Assembly: GCF_014202975.1 (NCBI RefSeq) | Contig: NZ_JACHHZ010000003.1 | Coordinates: 1,054,001-1,118,000 of the forward strand | DNA from: Povalibacter uvarum | GTDB taxonomy: Bacteria; Pseudomonadota; Gammaproteobacteria; Steroidobacterales; Steroidobacteraceae | Direction: 5' to 3' | DNA length: 64,000 bases | Part shown: one piece after another, positions 55,801-63,397 of the stretch | Numbering within the stretch: the first letter of the stretch is position 1 | Layout of the letters: each line of letters starts with the position of its first letter | The notes under the pieces: model-generated | Seen by the model: only the letters and a program-made list of their open reading frames with translations | What the model was told of the DNA's origin: nothing | Database searches by the model: none | Made by a program: the position numbers and the translations under genes

Positions 55801-56729
55801 TCGGTGCTCAGTGCATGGGCTTCTTCGGGATCGAGCGTCGCTTCCAGTTCGAGCAATCCGTCGAGCCTCGCGACGAGCACAACGGCATCGCGCAGATTCG
55901 GCGGAAGATCTTTCGGCGCGGCCGCGGCCGGCGCGACGGGCGCGGGACTTTCCACTTCTGTTTCGGCGCCGTTGCCGCCATTGGCAGTTGCAGCGGCCCG
56001 GCGTTTGCGCATGAGATCGCGGTACAACTGCTCGGTCGCCGGTTCAGGCGCGACATCGAGCTCGCGTCGCAGGATGTCGCGGCAGATCTGGTACTGGCGC
56101 AGCGCGTCCGCATAGGCGTTGCGACGGGCATGCAGCTCCATGAGCGTCCGATGGGCAGCCTCGTTGAGCGGTTCGAGCGAAACGAATCGCGCACAAGCGA
56201 CCAGGGCGCCATCGATATCGTCCTGGGCCGCGCACAAGGCGCCGAGTTTCTGGGAGGCATCGGCGATGCGGCGTCGCAAGGACTGCCGCTCCTGGCTCAA
56301 CCATTCTTCATAGGCCGTCGAGCGGGCATCGAGGCCTTCGAGCAGGTCGCCCCGATGCAGCGCTATCGCGTCCTGCAACGACGTTCGCGTGCCGAGGGTC
56401 AGGGCGCGATTGAGCTCGAGGATGTCGGTCGTCACCAGGTTGGGGTCGACCCGCAGCGAATCGGTGTCCGCGATCAAGGCGGCATGGGCGGATTCAGGCA
56501 GGCACTTGCGGATGGCGGCCAGCGCCTGCCGAAGGCTGGTTCTTGCCAGTTCTTCGTCGGCCTCTTCCCACAGGAGCGAGGCGAGCCGGTCCCGGGTCTG
56601 GCTCTCGCCGGCTCTCACGGCGAGATAGGCGAGCAAAGCGCGGCCCTTGCGTGACGCAACGCGTATTTCGGCGCCAGCGGCATCCTGAATGCCGAAGCCC
56701 CCCAGCAGTCGCAGCACCAATTGCGTCAA
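52872..56729 (-). CDS. SARP-type regulator with BTAD, degenerate cyclase, ATPase and TPR domains
   Basis: A 1285-aa, apparently cytoplasmic, multidomain signal-transduction protein. Domains in order: OmpR-like DNA-binding domain (about 1-95, LRLLGGFGIQDAAGAEI), bacterial transcriptional activation domain (about 100-240), a Pro/Ala linker, a class III cyclase-like domain (about 282-445), an STAND/AAA-type ATPase (Walker A GDAGIGKTS at 485-493, Walker B LLLVIEDVHWAD near 611-622), and C-terminal helical repeats to the end. The cyclase domain lacks both metal-binding Asp residues (R288 and A332 in their place), so it is a pseudo-cyclase. The TTG start at 56729 is supported by GAGG about 8 bp upstream. 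It is divergent from a TTC38-like gene, its likely target. It is not near antibiotic-biosynthesis genes. Confidence 0.85.
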   Translation of the reverse strand: MTQLVLRLLGGFGIQDAAGAEIRVASRKGRALLAYLAVRAGESQTRDRLASLLWEEADEELARTSLRQALAAIRKCLPESAHAALIADTDSLRVDPNLVTTDILELNRALTLGTRTSLQDAIALHRGDLLEGLDARSTAYEEWLSQERQSLRRRIADASQKLGALCAAQDDIDGALVACARFVSLEPLNEAAHRTLMELHARRNAYADALRQYQICRDILRRELDVAPEPATEQLYRDLMRKRRAAATANGGNGAETEVESPAPVAPAAAAPKDLPPNLRDAVVLVARLDGLLELEATLDPEEAHALSTEFQSNVRRVVDQCGGCTDRRVGATVLAVFGAAEVRGNEAERTVRAALLLQQSVTDGSWKLSRDLRLRVGVAQGQILVDRDLFPLTGRPTHAAHALAADAANEGVCVADEVRNALAGRINVKALSAGANAWSVQGFRSESAADGQQFVGRRPELAMLLTVLERCRTSQRGRAIVIRGDAGIGKTSMVNAIRAAALQAGIRTHSSVTLDFGQSLGHRPVTTLALSLLDVSPVAPLSERTEAVARKVASSQAGIDRRIFLSDLIDAPLSAELSALENAMDTATRQRGRSLALSELIESAAQRAPLLLVIEDVHWADPEELARFGEIAAVVAQCSALLLMTTRPEGDPIGASWRARARGCPVTTIDLAPLGDDEAQELGALYPELPATAIEACIRRAEGNPLFLDQLLRAARTGLESLPGSIRTLVVARANGLPSRDRQALECAAVLGHRFALTALRQLVDDDYDAAPIVDTGLLHGNDAELEFAHALFRDSIYESTLRSRRRDLHRRAAAWFALHDLTLQADHLAAAEDPAAAAAYLDAARAEQAALRFERALVLVNKANAAARDPVVLNQINCLIGELSLVLGRTHDALTAYREAIDFATDPRGQGEAWLGVASVLRIMDRYHEAIAALEHAQKSWGELADARTKARMMTLYGNLCFPIGRLEACLDAHEEALRHATQANSPIDLARAYGGLGDAWYQRGRMHTARDYFGRCIEAGQTHNLPGVRIANLPMLAVTSMYCGDLQSADIHLRQGLELARNASDARSEMLVQLVMASSMLMRGQFETSAEHARQGNMLSTQLGARRFQAEALCLLGSSSLQRGAREEALPYITEGLELARLTGMNYCGPVLLGILARITQHEEEREIALEEAESLLAEGCVSHSYFEFYHHAIEVRLRDGDWVEAYRYADALAEYTRAEPLAWTELVIRRGKTLADIGAGRITADTTRSLQELDATCRRLNLYLELPAIDEALAKVAALQA

Positions 56730-57030
56730 AGCATGTTCCCTCGGCCGCTATTTTCATCGTCGCCAGCAGGGTTGGCCGCTGCGCTTCGCTGTCAGTGCAC
56801 CCTGACTTTCGTCAGGGATCCGCACCGACAAAGCGCAGTCGCGCCGCTCTTATGAAAAACGGCGCCCGTCGTGCCGGGTGACGATGGCGGCGGGGCTACC
56901 CCCGCCGGCAGCCCTCCGCGGGGCCATTTTCACGCTTTTTTCACGCCTGTCGAGACTGTCGCCTCACGCGAGGGGTCTACAAATGTACCCACGAGGCCGG
57001 CAGGGGTTGCCGGTGTGGAGGACTCATCCA
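56730..57030. promoter_or_regulatory. divergent regulatory region of the SARP and TTC38-like genes
   Basis: A 301-bp gap. It holds a perfect 7-bp hairpin CCCTGAC-TTTC-GTCAGGG (56800-56817) and, towards the TTC38-like gene, TTTTCACGC at 56927-56935 and again at 56938-56946, exactly 11 bp apart, with a shorter TCACGC at 56964-56969. TACAAA (56978-56983) 8 bp after the last copy could be a -10 box. SARP proteins are known to bind direct repeats spaced by one or two helical turns just upstream of -10, so this is a candidate target. Confidence 0.5.
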
Positions 57031-58425
57031 ATGGCTCTTACCGATTGCCGCGGCGTTTCCGTTTCGACGCACAGCCGCGATGCGCTGCATCACTACGAGC
57101 AGGCTGTTGAATTGTCAGCCGGCTATTACGCGGATCCCATGACGACGATCCGCGTGGCGATCGATACCGACCCGGACTTCGCGATGGGCCATTGCCTCCA
57201 GGCCGCCCTCATCGTGACGTCGACCGATCCGACGCTCGTGCCGATGCTGCGGTCGAGCATCGAGGCGGTCGAGGCTGTGGGCCGTCGGGCCAACGAGCGT
57301 GAGCGCGCCCATGCGGCGGCGGCTCGCAAGTGGCTGCATGGCGACTTCGCCGGTTCGATCCGCGCTTATGGCGACATCCTCCTGGACTATCCGCGTGATC
57401 TGCTGGCACTTCAGGTCGCTCACGTCGGAGACTTCCTGCTGGGACATTCATCGATGCTGCGGGATCGCGTTGCGCATGTCCTGCCGCACTGGGACTCGAC
57501 GGTACCGGGCTATGGTTATGTGCTCGGCATGCACGCCTTCGGACTCGAAGAGTGCGGTGCGTACTCGCAGGCCGAGGACACCGGCCGGCGCGCACTCGAC
57601 CTCAATCCTCGCGATCCCTGGGCAGTGCACGCGGTCGCGCACGTCATGGAAATGACCGGACGCGTGCGAGACGGCATCGATTGGCTGACTCGTCGCGAAC
57701 GGGACTGGGCGCCCGAGAACGGCTTTGCGTTCCACAACTGGTGGCACCTCGCGCTCTATCACCTCGACACGGGCGATGTGCCGGCAGTCCTGCAGCTGTA
57801 CGACCGCAAGGTGCGTCCGGTGGCGTCGCAAGTGCCGCTCGAAATGATCGACGCGTCTGCGTTGCTGTGGCGCCTGCATTTGCGCGGAGTCGATGTCGGA
57901 TCGCGCTGGCAGGCACTCGCGGCGTCCTGGGCACCGCTGATCGATCATGGCTACTACGCCTTCAACGACGTTCACGCTGTGATGTCGTTCATCGGCGCTC
58001 AGCGTCTCGATCTCGTCGCCCGCACGATCGCAACGCTGGAGCGCAAAGCGCTCGGCAACGACACGAACGCGATGATGTCGCGCGACGTCGGGTTGCCGAT
58101 GGCGCAGGCGCTGCTGGCCTTCGGCGCCGGGTACTACAACGATGTAGTCGAGCTGTTGCTGCCGGTGCGCACGATCGCGAACCGGTTCGGCGGCAGCAAC
58201 GCACAGCGGGACATCGTGCATCAGACACTCGTCGAAGCCGCGCTGCGTGCCGGCAATGCGAGCCTTTCGCGGGCGCTGGCATCGGAGCGCACTCATCTCA
58301 AGCCGACCAGTCCTTTCAACTGGCAGCTGACGGCGCGGGCGCTGGATCTGGCCGGTGATCAGGCCGGTGCGTCGTACGCGAGCGAGAAGGCCGAGGTGAG
58401 GCGCAAAGTCCAGAAGGTGGCGTGA
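57031..58425 (+). CDS. TTC38-like tetratricopeptide protein
   Basis: A 464-aa cytosolic protein that resembles the TTC38 family (human TTC38 is about the same length), of unknown biochemical role. The characteristic segments are AVHAVAHVMEMTGRVRDGIDWL and GFAFHNWWHLALYHLDTGDVPAVLQLYD. TPR-like helices run along the whole length. The ATG at 57031 is chosen because GGAGG lies about 10 bp upstream; codons further upstream are in frame but not family-like. Divergent from the SARP-type regulator. Confidence 0.75.
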   Translation: MALTDCRGVSVSTHSRDALHHYEQAVELSAGYYADPMTTIRVAIDTDPDFAMGHCLQAALIVTSTDPTLVPMLRSSIEAVEAVGRRANERERAHAAAARKWLHGDFAGSIRAYGDILLDYPRDLLALQVAHVGDFLLGHSSMLRDRVAHVLPHWDSTVPGYGYVLGMHAFGLEECGAYSQAEDTGRRALDLNPRDPWAVHAVAHVMEMTGRVRDGIDWLTRRERDWAPENGFAFHNWWHLALYHLDTGDVPAVLQLYDRKVRPVASQVPLEMIDASALLWRLHLRGVDVGSRWQALAASWAPLIDHGYYAFNDVHAVMSFIGAQRLDLVARTIATLERKALGNDTNAMMSRDVGLPMAQALLAFGAGYYNDVVELLLPVRTIANRFGGSNAQRDIVHQTLVEAALRAGNASLSRALASERTHLKPTSPFNWQLTARALDLAGDQAGASYASEKAEVRRKVQKVA

Positions 58426-58434
58426 TAAGGAAGG

Positions 58435-58608
58435 GGATGGCGGATAGCGATGGTGAATGGTCAGAATCTGCACTCACGGTCATCCCCGCACAGGCGGGGA
58501 TCCATCTTGTCGGAAGACCTTGGAGTCCCGCCTGCACGGGAGTGACGCGTCAGAATTCGTGCTGTCTTTCTCGAACCATCCGCCATCCGCTATCCGCTGT
58601 CCCCCTTC
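58435..58608. repeat. GGATGGC heptamer element with an internal ATCCCCGC palindrome
   Basis: Outer arms: GGATGGC, GGATAGC, GATGGTG, AATGGTC (58435-58462) and, on the far side, the reverse complement at 58573-58608 (GAACCATCC, GCCATCC, GCTATCC, GCTGTCC). Between them sits a second inverted repeat: TCATCCCCGC-ACAG-GCGGGGAT (58479-58500) and GTCCCGCCTGCACGGGAGTGA (58526-58545). The element fills most of the 186 bp between the TTC38-like gene and zapE. Confidence 0.85.
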
Positions 58609-58611
58609 GTC

Positions 58612-59697
58612 TTACGGCCGATGCGGCCGCGACAGATACTCCTGCGACTGCATCTCAATGAGCCGGCTCGACGTCCGCTCGAACTCGAACGCGAGCTTCG
58701 AGCCGCGATAGATCTGTGTCACCGGCGCGACGGTCGAAACGATCAGCTTCACTCCACGATCGTAGAACTCATCGACCAGGGTGACGAAGCGCCGGGCCTG
58801 GTTCTCCGACTCGGTCGTCAGCACCGGAATATCGCTCAGCATCACGGTGTGGAAGCAGCGCGCGATTTCGATGTAGTCGGCCTGGCCACGCGGTCCGTCG
58901 CAGAGTTCCTTGAAGTCGAACCACACGACATCCTCTGCGAGCCGCTTCGGATGCAGGCGCCGGTGATTCAGCGTCAGCGTCGCATTCGGCGTGCCGGCTT
59001 CGCCTGCAACCTGCTCGAAGAGTTGTGTCATCGAACCTGGGGTCCCGGCGTCGCCCGCAGCAAAAGCCGTGGGTGCGCTTTCGAGCGCGCGCAGGCGGAA
59101 GTCGACGCCCTTGTCGATCTGCACTACCTGGGTGTGCTCCTTCAGCAACTTGATCGCCGGTATGAAGCGCGCTCGTTGCAGGCCATCCTTGTAGAGATCG
59201 TCGGGCGGCACGTTGGAGGTCGCGACGAGCGTCACGCCCCGATCGAAGAGACCGCGGAAAAGATTCGCCAGCAGCATGGCATCGCCGATGTCGGCAACGA
59301 AGAGCTCGTCGAAGCACAATACCCGCGTCTTCTTAGCGATCTTCTCGGCGACGAGCTCGAGCGGATCGGCCTGATCCTTGTGCTTCTTCAGTTCGTCATG
59401 CACGGACTGCATGAACCGGTGGAAGTGACTGCGCTGCTTGTCCTTGAAGGGCAGGCTATGGAAGAACAGGTCCATCATCCACGTCTTGCCGCGGCCTACG
59501 CCGCCCCAGATGTACAGACCCTTTTCGAGCTCGCGCTGCTTGCCGTTGAACAATCCTTTCAGCAGGCCGGCGGAGCGCGGCTTGATGAGCCTCAGGCGCA
59601 ACTCGTCGAGCAGCGCAACGATGCGCTCCTGGGCAGCGTCCCGTTGATAGCCGAGGCGTGCGCATTCGCGCTGGTAGTGGGCGCTGACGTTGTCCAT
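58612..59697 (-). CDS. zapE: cell division ATPase ZapE (AFG1 family)
   Basis: A 361-aa AFG1-like P-loop ATPase that associates with the Z-ring and is also linked to respiratory stress. Walker A is GLYIWGGVGRGKTWMMD (about 60-76), Walker B RVLCFDELFVADIGDAM, and sensor VTLVATSNVPPDDLY. The C-terminus (RRFVTLVDEFYDRGVKLIVS) is typical. The ATG at 59697 overlaps the acetoacetyl-CoA synthetase stop (TGATG), so the two are co-translated. Pairing with that gene is unusual. Confidence 0.94.
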   Translation of the reverse strand: MDNVSAHYQRECARLGYQRDAAQERIVALLDELRLRLIKPRSAGLLKGLFNGKQRELEKGLYIWGGVGRGKTWMMDLFFHSLPFKDKQRSHFHRFMQSVHDELKKHKDQADPLELVAEKIAKKTRVLCFDELFVADIGDAMLLANLFRGLFDRGVTLVATSNVPPDDLYKDGLQRARFIPAIKLLKEHTQVVQIDKGVDFRLRALESAPTAFAAGDAGTPGSMTQLFEQVAGEAGTPNATLTLNHRRLHPKRLAEDVVWFDFKELCDGPRGQADYIEIARCFHTVMLSDIPVLTTESENQARRFVTLVDEFYDRGVKLIVSTVAPVTQIYRGSKLAFEFERTSSRLIEMQSQEYLSRPHRP

Positions 59698-61640
59698 CAA
59701 CGCTGCAGCTCGGGCAGATCGCGGAAGAACTCGAGCACCTGCGGGTTCGCAAGCGCATCGGTGTTGCGAACAGGGCGGCCGTGGACCGCCTCACGCACCG
59801 CCAGCTCAGTCAGCTTGCCGTTGAGCGTGCGCGGCAGGTCCGGCGCCTGAATGATCTTTGCCGGCACGTGCCGTGGCGTCGTGTTGCGGCCGATGGTGTC
59901 GCGAATCTTTCGTTGCAGTTCGTCGGTAAGCGTCAACCCGTCGAGTAGTCTCACGAAGAGCACGACGCGGACGTCGTTCTGCCAGCTCTGTGCGATCGCC
60001 ACTGATTCAGCGACTTCGGACACCTTCTCGACCTGGCGATAGATCTCCGCGGTGCCGATCCTCACGCCGCCGGGATTGAGTACGGCGTCAGAGCGGCCAT
60101 GAACGATCAGGCCGCCGCGCGACGTGACTGTGGCGAAGTCGCCGTGCCACCAGACGTTCGGATAGCGGGCAAAATAAGTCGCGTGAAAGCGTGAGCCATC
60201 GGTGTCGGACCAGAAGCCGATGGGCACTGAAGGGAAGGGCGCGGAGCAGACAAGTTCGCCCTGCGTGTCGACGACCGGCTTGCCGTTCTCGTCGAACACC
60301 TCGACCTTCATGCCAAGACCAAGGCATTGCATCTCGGTCTCGTAGACCGGCAACAGCGGGCAACCGAGCGCAAATGCACCGAGGATGTCCGTGCCGCCTG
60401 AGATGGACGCCAGCTGCACGTCCTGCTTCACGTCGCGATACACGTAGCGCACGCTCTCCGGGCTCAACGGTGCGCCTGTCGAAATGATCGTGCGCAGCGC
60501 GCTTAGGTCAAACTCGGTGCCAGGCCTTACGCCGGCCTGCTGACAGGCGGTGAGGAAACGCGGACTCGTGCCGAAGAATGCGAGTTTCTCCTCGGCGGCC
60601 ATGCGCCAGAGGATGCGGGGATCGGGCTGCACTGGTGAGCCGTCGAAGAGCACGACCGTCGCACCGGCGACGAGCGCACCGGCGAGGGCGTTCCACATCA
60701 CCCAACCGCAGGTGGTGTAGTAAAAGTAGCGGTCGCCTGTCCGCAGATCCGAATGCAGCACATGCTCTTTGATGTGCTGCAGGAGAGCGCCGCCGCCGCT
60801 GTGGGTAATGCACTTCGGCACACCCGTCGTTCCCGAGGAATAGAGAATGTAGACGGGATGAGCAAACGGCAATTGCGCGAACGAGAGCTTCGCGTCGGCG
60901 GAGCCGAAATCAGGGAACAGCACGGCGTCCGGAATGTCCGCGATCGCCGGCTTTTCGCTGAGGTACGGCACGATCACGACACGCTCGATGCTCGCAATCG
61001 TCTGCTTGACCGACTTCACGGTCGCGAGGCAATCGAGAGTCTTGCCGGCGTACGGATACGCGTCGGCGGCGATGAGTACCTTGGGAGAGATCTGGCCGAA
61101 CCGATCGCATACTCCGCTCACACCGAAGTCGGGTGAACACGAGGACCAGATCGCGCCCAGGCTGGCCGTTGCCAGCATCGCGATCATCGCTTCCGGCAGA
61201 TTGGGCAGGTAGCCCGCGACGCGATCGCCTTCCTTCACGCCGGCTTGCCGCAATCCGTCGGCGATCCGGGCGACTTCAGTGCGCAGCTGCCGCCACGACA
61301 ATTCGCGGCGAACGCCGCGCTCGTTGCGGAAGATGATCGCGGGGGAGTCGTCGTCGAGCTTCAGGAGGTTCGCGGCGAAATTGAGCTTCGCGCCGACAAA
61401 CCACTGCGCGCCGGGCATCTTGTTGCCGTCGACGAGTACGCGGTCGGCCTTGCGCTCGGCCCGTACCTCGGCAAAGTCCCATAGGGCGCTCCAGAAGTTT
61501 TCCGGATACTCGACCGACCAGCGATGCAGAGCAGCGTAGTCAGCGAGGGGCGCCTGATGGCGTTCACGCGCAAAGCGCATGAATCGCGTCATGTGCGCAT
61601 CGGCGATGCGCTCGGGGGGAGGCGACCAGATGGGATTCAT
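59697..61640 (-). CDS. acetoacetyl-CoA synthetase
   Basis: An ANL-superfamily ligase, 647 aa, that makes acetoacetyl-CoA from acetoacetate, ATP and CoA. The N-terminal NPIWSPPPERIADAHMTRFMRF and WSVEYPENFWSALWDF are typical of AacS. The P-loop is YILYSSGTTGVPKCI, later come YYTTCGWVMWNALAGAL and the C-terminal catalytic Lys in PRTLNGKLTELAVR. The start has no Shine-Dalgarno; a GGATGGC heptamer repeat abuts it. Related short-chain acyl-CoA synthetases are the only real alternative. Confidence 0.93.
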   Translation of the reverse strand: MNPIWSPPPERIADAHMTRFMRFARERHQAPLADYAALHRWSVEYPENFWSALWDFAEVRAERKADRVLVDGNKMPGAQWFVGAKLNFAANLLKLDDDSPAIIFRNERGVRRELSWRQLRTEVARIADGLRQAGVKEGDRVAGYLPNLPEAMIAMLATASLGAIWSSCSPDFGVSGVCDRFGQISPKVLIAADAYPYAGKTLDCLATVKSVKQTIASIERVVIVPYLSEKPAIADIPDAVLFPDFGSADAKLSFAQLPFAHPVYILYSSGTTGVPKCITHSGGGALLQHIKEHVLHSDLRTGDRYFYYTTCGWVMWNALAGALVAGATVVLFDGSPVQPDPRILWRMAAEEKLAFFGTSPRFLTACQQAGVRPGTEFDLSALRTIISTGAPLSPESVRYVYRDVKQDVQLASISGGTDILGAFALGCPLLPVYETEMQCLGLGMKVEVFDENGKPVVDTQGELVCSAPFPSVPIGFWSDTDGSRFHATYFARYPNVWWHGDFATVTSRGGLIVHGRSDAVLNPGGVRIGTAEIYRQVEKVSEVAESVAIAQSWQNDVRVVLFVRLLDGLTLTDELQRKIRDTIGRNTTPRHVPAKIIQAPDLPRTLNGKLTELAVREAVHGRPVRNTDALANPQVLEFFRDLPELQR

Positions 61641-61645
61641 GAAGG

Positions 61646-61673
61646 GGATGGCGGATAGCGGATGGCGGATGGT
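61646..61673. repeat. GGATGGC-type heptamer repeat, single arm, before acetoacetyl-CoA synthetase
   Basis: GGATGGC, GGATAGC, GGATGGC, GGATGGT (four exact 7-mers) followed by AAGAAC. It starts 6 bp upstream of the acetoacetyl-CoA synthetase start codon. No complementary arm is seen before the ETF-QO stop. Confidence 0.8.
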
Positions 61674-61742
61674 AAGAACGCCGGATGAGCACTCAATACC
61701 GTTCCGCCCCGGCGCTTGTCTACCGCAATCCGCTTCGCTGCT

Positions 61743-63365
61743 TCACAGATTCTGGTAGTTGGGTCCTGAGCCGCCCTCCGGCGTGGTCCAGGTGATGATC
61801 TCGTAGGGATCCTTGATGTCGCAGGCCTTGCAGTGCACGCAGTTCGCCGCGTTGATCTGCAGGCGCTTGCCCTTGTCGCCGTCGGGGACCATCTCATAGA
61901 CGCCGGCCGGGCAGAAGTTCTCGCAAGGGTTGCCGTACTCGACAACGCAGCGCGTGGCGCAGATGTTCGTGTCGGCGACCTTGAGGTGGATCGGCTGTGC
62001 TTCGTCGTGCACGTTGCCGGCAAAGAACACTGACGCGAGCCGGTCGCGCGGCGGCAGCGAGCGATCGATCCATTGGCGATCCGGCGACTGGTAGTCGGCG
62101 AGCTTTTCGAGTGCCGACCAGTCCGCGGTGTTGCGCATCGTCCAGGGCGTCTTGCCCTTCAGCACGGCCTCGATACCCGCGTTGATCATCGCGAAATACA
62201 GGCCCTTCTTGAACGCGGGTTTGAAATTGCGGACGGAGTGCAGTTCCTTGTGGCCTTCGGATGCGCGCCAGCGGGCGTCGAATCCGGCCGACTTTCCTTC
62301 GGCTGCCAGATGCTCCGCCGCGAGCGCGCCCGAGCGAATCGCCTGGTGAATGCCCTTGATCTTGAAGACGTTCAGCGTGCCTCCGGCATCGCCGATGATG
62401 AGCGCGCCGGGCATGTCGAGCTTCGGCAGCGACTGATAGCCGCCCGCCGCAATCGTGCGCGCGCCAGCCGAGAGAATTTCGCCGCCTTCGAGCAGCGGCT
62501 TGATGCGCGGATGGTTCTTGAATTGCTGAAACGCCTCGAACGGTTTCAGTCGCGGATCTTCATAGTTGAGGCCGACGACGTACCCCACGTACACGCGATC
62601 GTTGTCGAGGTGATAAAGGAAGCTGCCGCCATACGTGTTGACGTCCAGCGGCCAGCCGAACGCATGTTCGATACGACCCGGCTTCACCCGGCCCGGCGGC
62701 AGTTGCCACAGCTCCTTGAATCCGAGACCGAAGGTCGGCGGATCGCAGTGTTCGCGCAGGTTGAATTTCTTGATGAGCTGCTTCGCGATCGAACCGCGTG
62801 AGCCTTCCGCGATGATCGTCGTGCCGGCGTGGATCTCGATACCCGGTGTGAAGTTCGGGCCGGGCTCGCCATTGCGCTCGACACCCATGTCGCCGATGCG
62901 AACGCCTTTGACGGCGCCTTGCTCATCGAAGAGTGCTTCCGCGGCCGAGTAGCCGGGGAAGATGTCGACGCCGAGCTTCTCCGCCTGCTGTGCCAGCCAC
63001 GGAGTGAGCTGTCCCAGCGACACGATGAAGTTGCCGTGGTTGTTCATCGGCGTAAGGTTCACTGCCCAGTTCGGCAGTTTGAACGAGCCGGTCTTGGTCA
63101 TGAGTCGCACATCGTCTTCGACCGCGGGCACTTTCATTCCCGTGTATTCGGTGCTCCAGTTGGGCAGCAGCTTCTCCAGTGCGGCGGGCTCGAGGACTGC
63201 ACCGGAAAGCGAGTGCGCCCCGACCGCGGAGCCTTTCTCCAGCACGCAGATGTTCAGGTCGGGCTTCAGCTGCTTCAGGCGGATCGCACAGGCGAGGCCG
63301 GCGGGACCTGCGCCGACAATCACCAGGTCGTACTCCATGACTTCGCGTTCGATGGCTTCGCTCAT
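61743..63365 (-). CDS. electron transfer flavoprotein-ubiquinone oxidoreductase
   Basis: A membrane-associated FAD/4Fe-4S enzyme that passes electrons from ETF (acyl-CoA and related dehydrogenases) to ubiquinone. The 540-aa protein has the FAD motif LVIVGAGPAGLACAIRL, PNWAVNLTPMNNHGNFI, the GDAGGTLNVFKIKGIHQAI loop, and the C-terminal cluster ligands in NPCENFCPAGVYEM and CVHCKACDIKDP. The ATG at 63365 starts MSEAIEREVMEYD. etfAB are not in the window. About 100 bp separates it from the acetoacetyl-CoA synthetase gene, including a repeat. Confidence 0.97.
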   Translation of the reverse strand: MSEAIEREVMEYDLVIVGAGPAGLACAIRLKQLKPDLNICVLEKGSAVGAHSLSGAVLEPAALEKLLPNWSTEYTGMKVPAVEDDVRLMTKTGSFKLPNWAVNLTPMNNHGNFIVSLGQLTPWLAQQAEKLGVDIFPGYSAAEALFDEQGAVKGVRIGDMGVERNGEPGPNFTPGIEIHAGTTIIAEGSRGSIAKQLIKKFNLREHCDPPTFGLGFKELWQLPPGRVKPGRIEHAFGWPLDVNTYGGSFLYHLDNDRVYVGYVVGLNYEDPRLKPFEAFQQFKNHPRIKPLLEGGEILSAGARTIAAGGYQSLPKLDMPGALIIGDAGGTLNVFKIKGIHQAIRSGALAAEHLAAEGKSAGFDARWRASEGHKELHSVRNFKPAFKKGLYFAMINAGIEAVLKGKTPWTMRNTADWSALEKLADYQSPDRQWIDRSLPPRDRLASVFFAGNVHDEAQPIHLKVADTNICATRCVVEYGNPCENFCPAGVYEMVPDGDKGKRLQINAANCVHCKACDIKDPYEIITWTTPEGGSGPNYQNL

Positions 63366-63397
63366 ACGTTCGTTATGACTTTGGTTAAGCGTGGCTT

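Noticed and set aside
53700-55900. Active adenylate cyclase in the SARP protein
   Set aside because: Both metal-binding aspartates are missing from the cyclase-like domain.
54957-56654. Long open frame opposite the SARP regulator (565 codons)
   Set aside because: Antisense shadow; the regulator strand has Walker motifs and recognisable domains.
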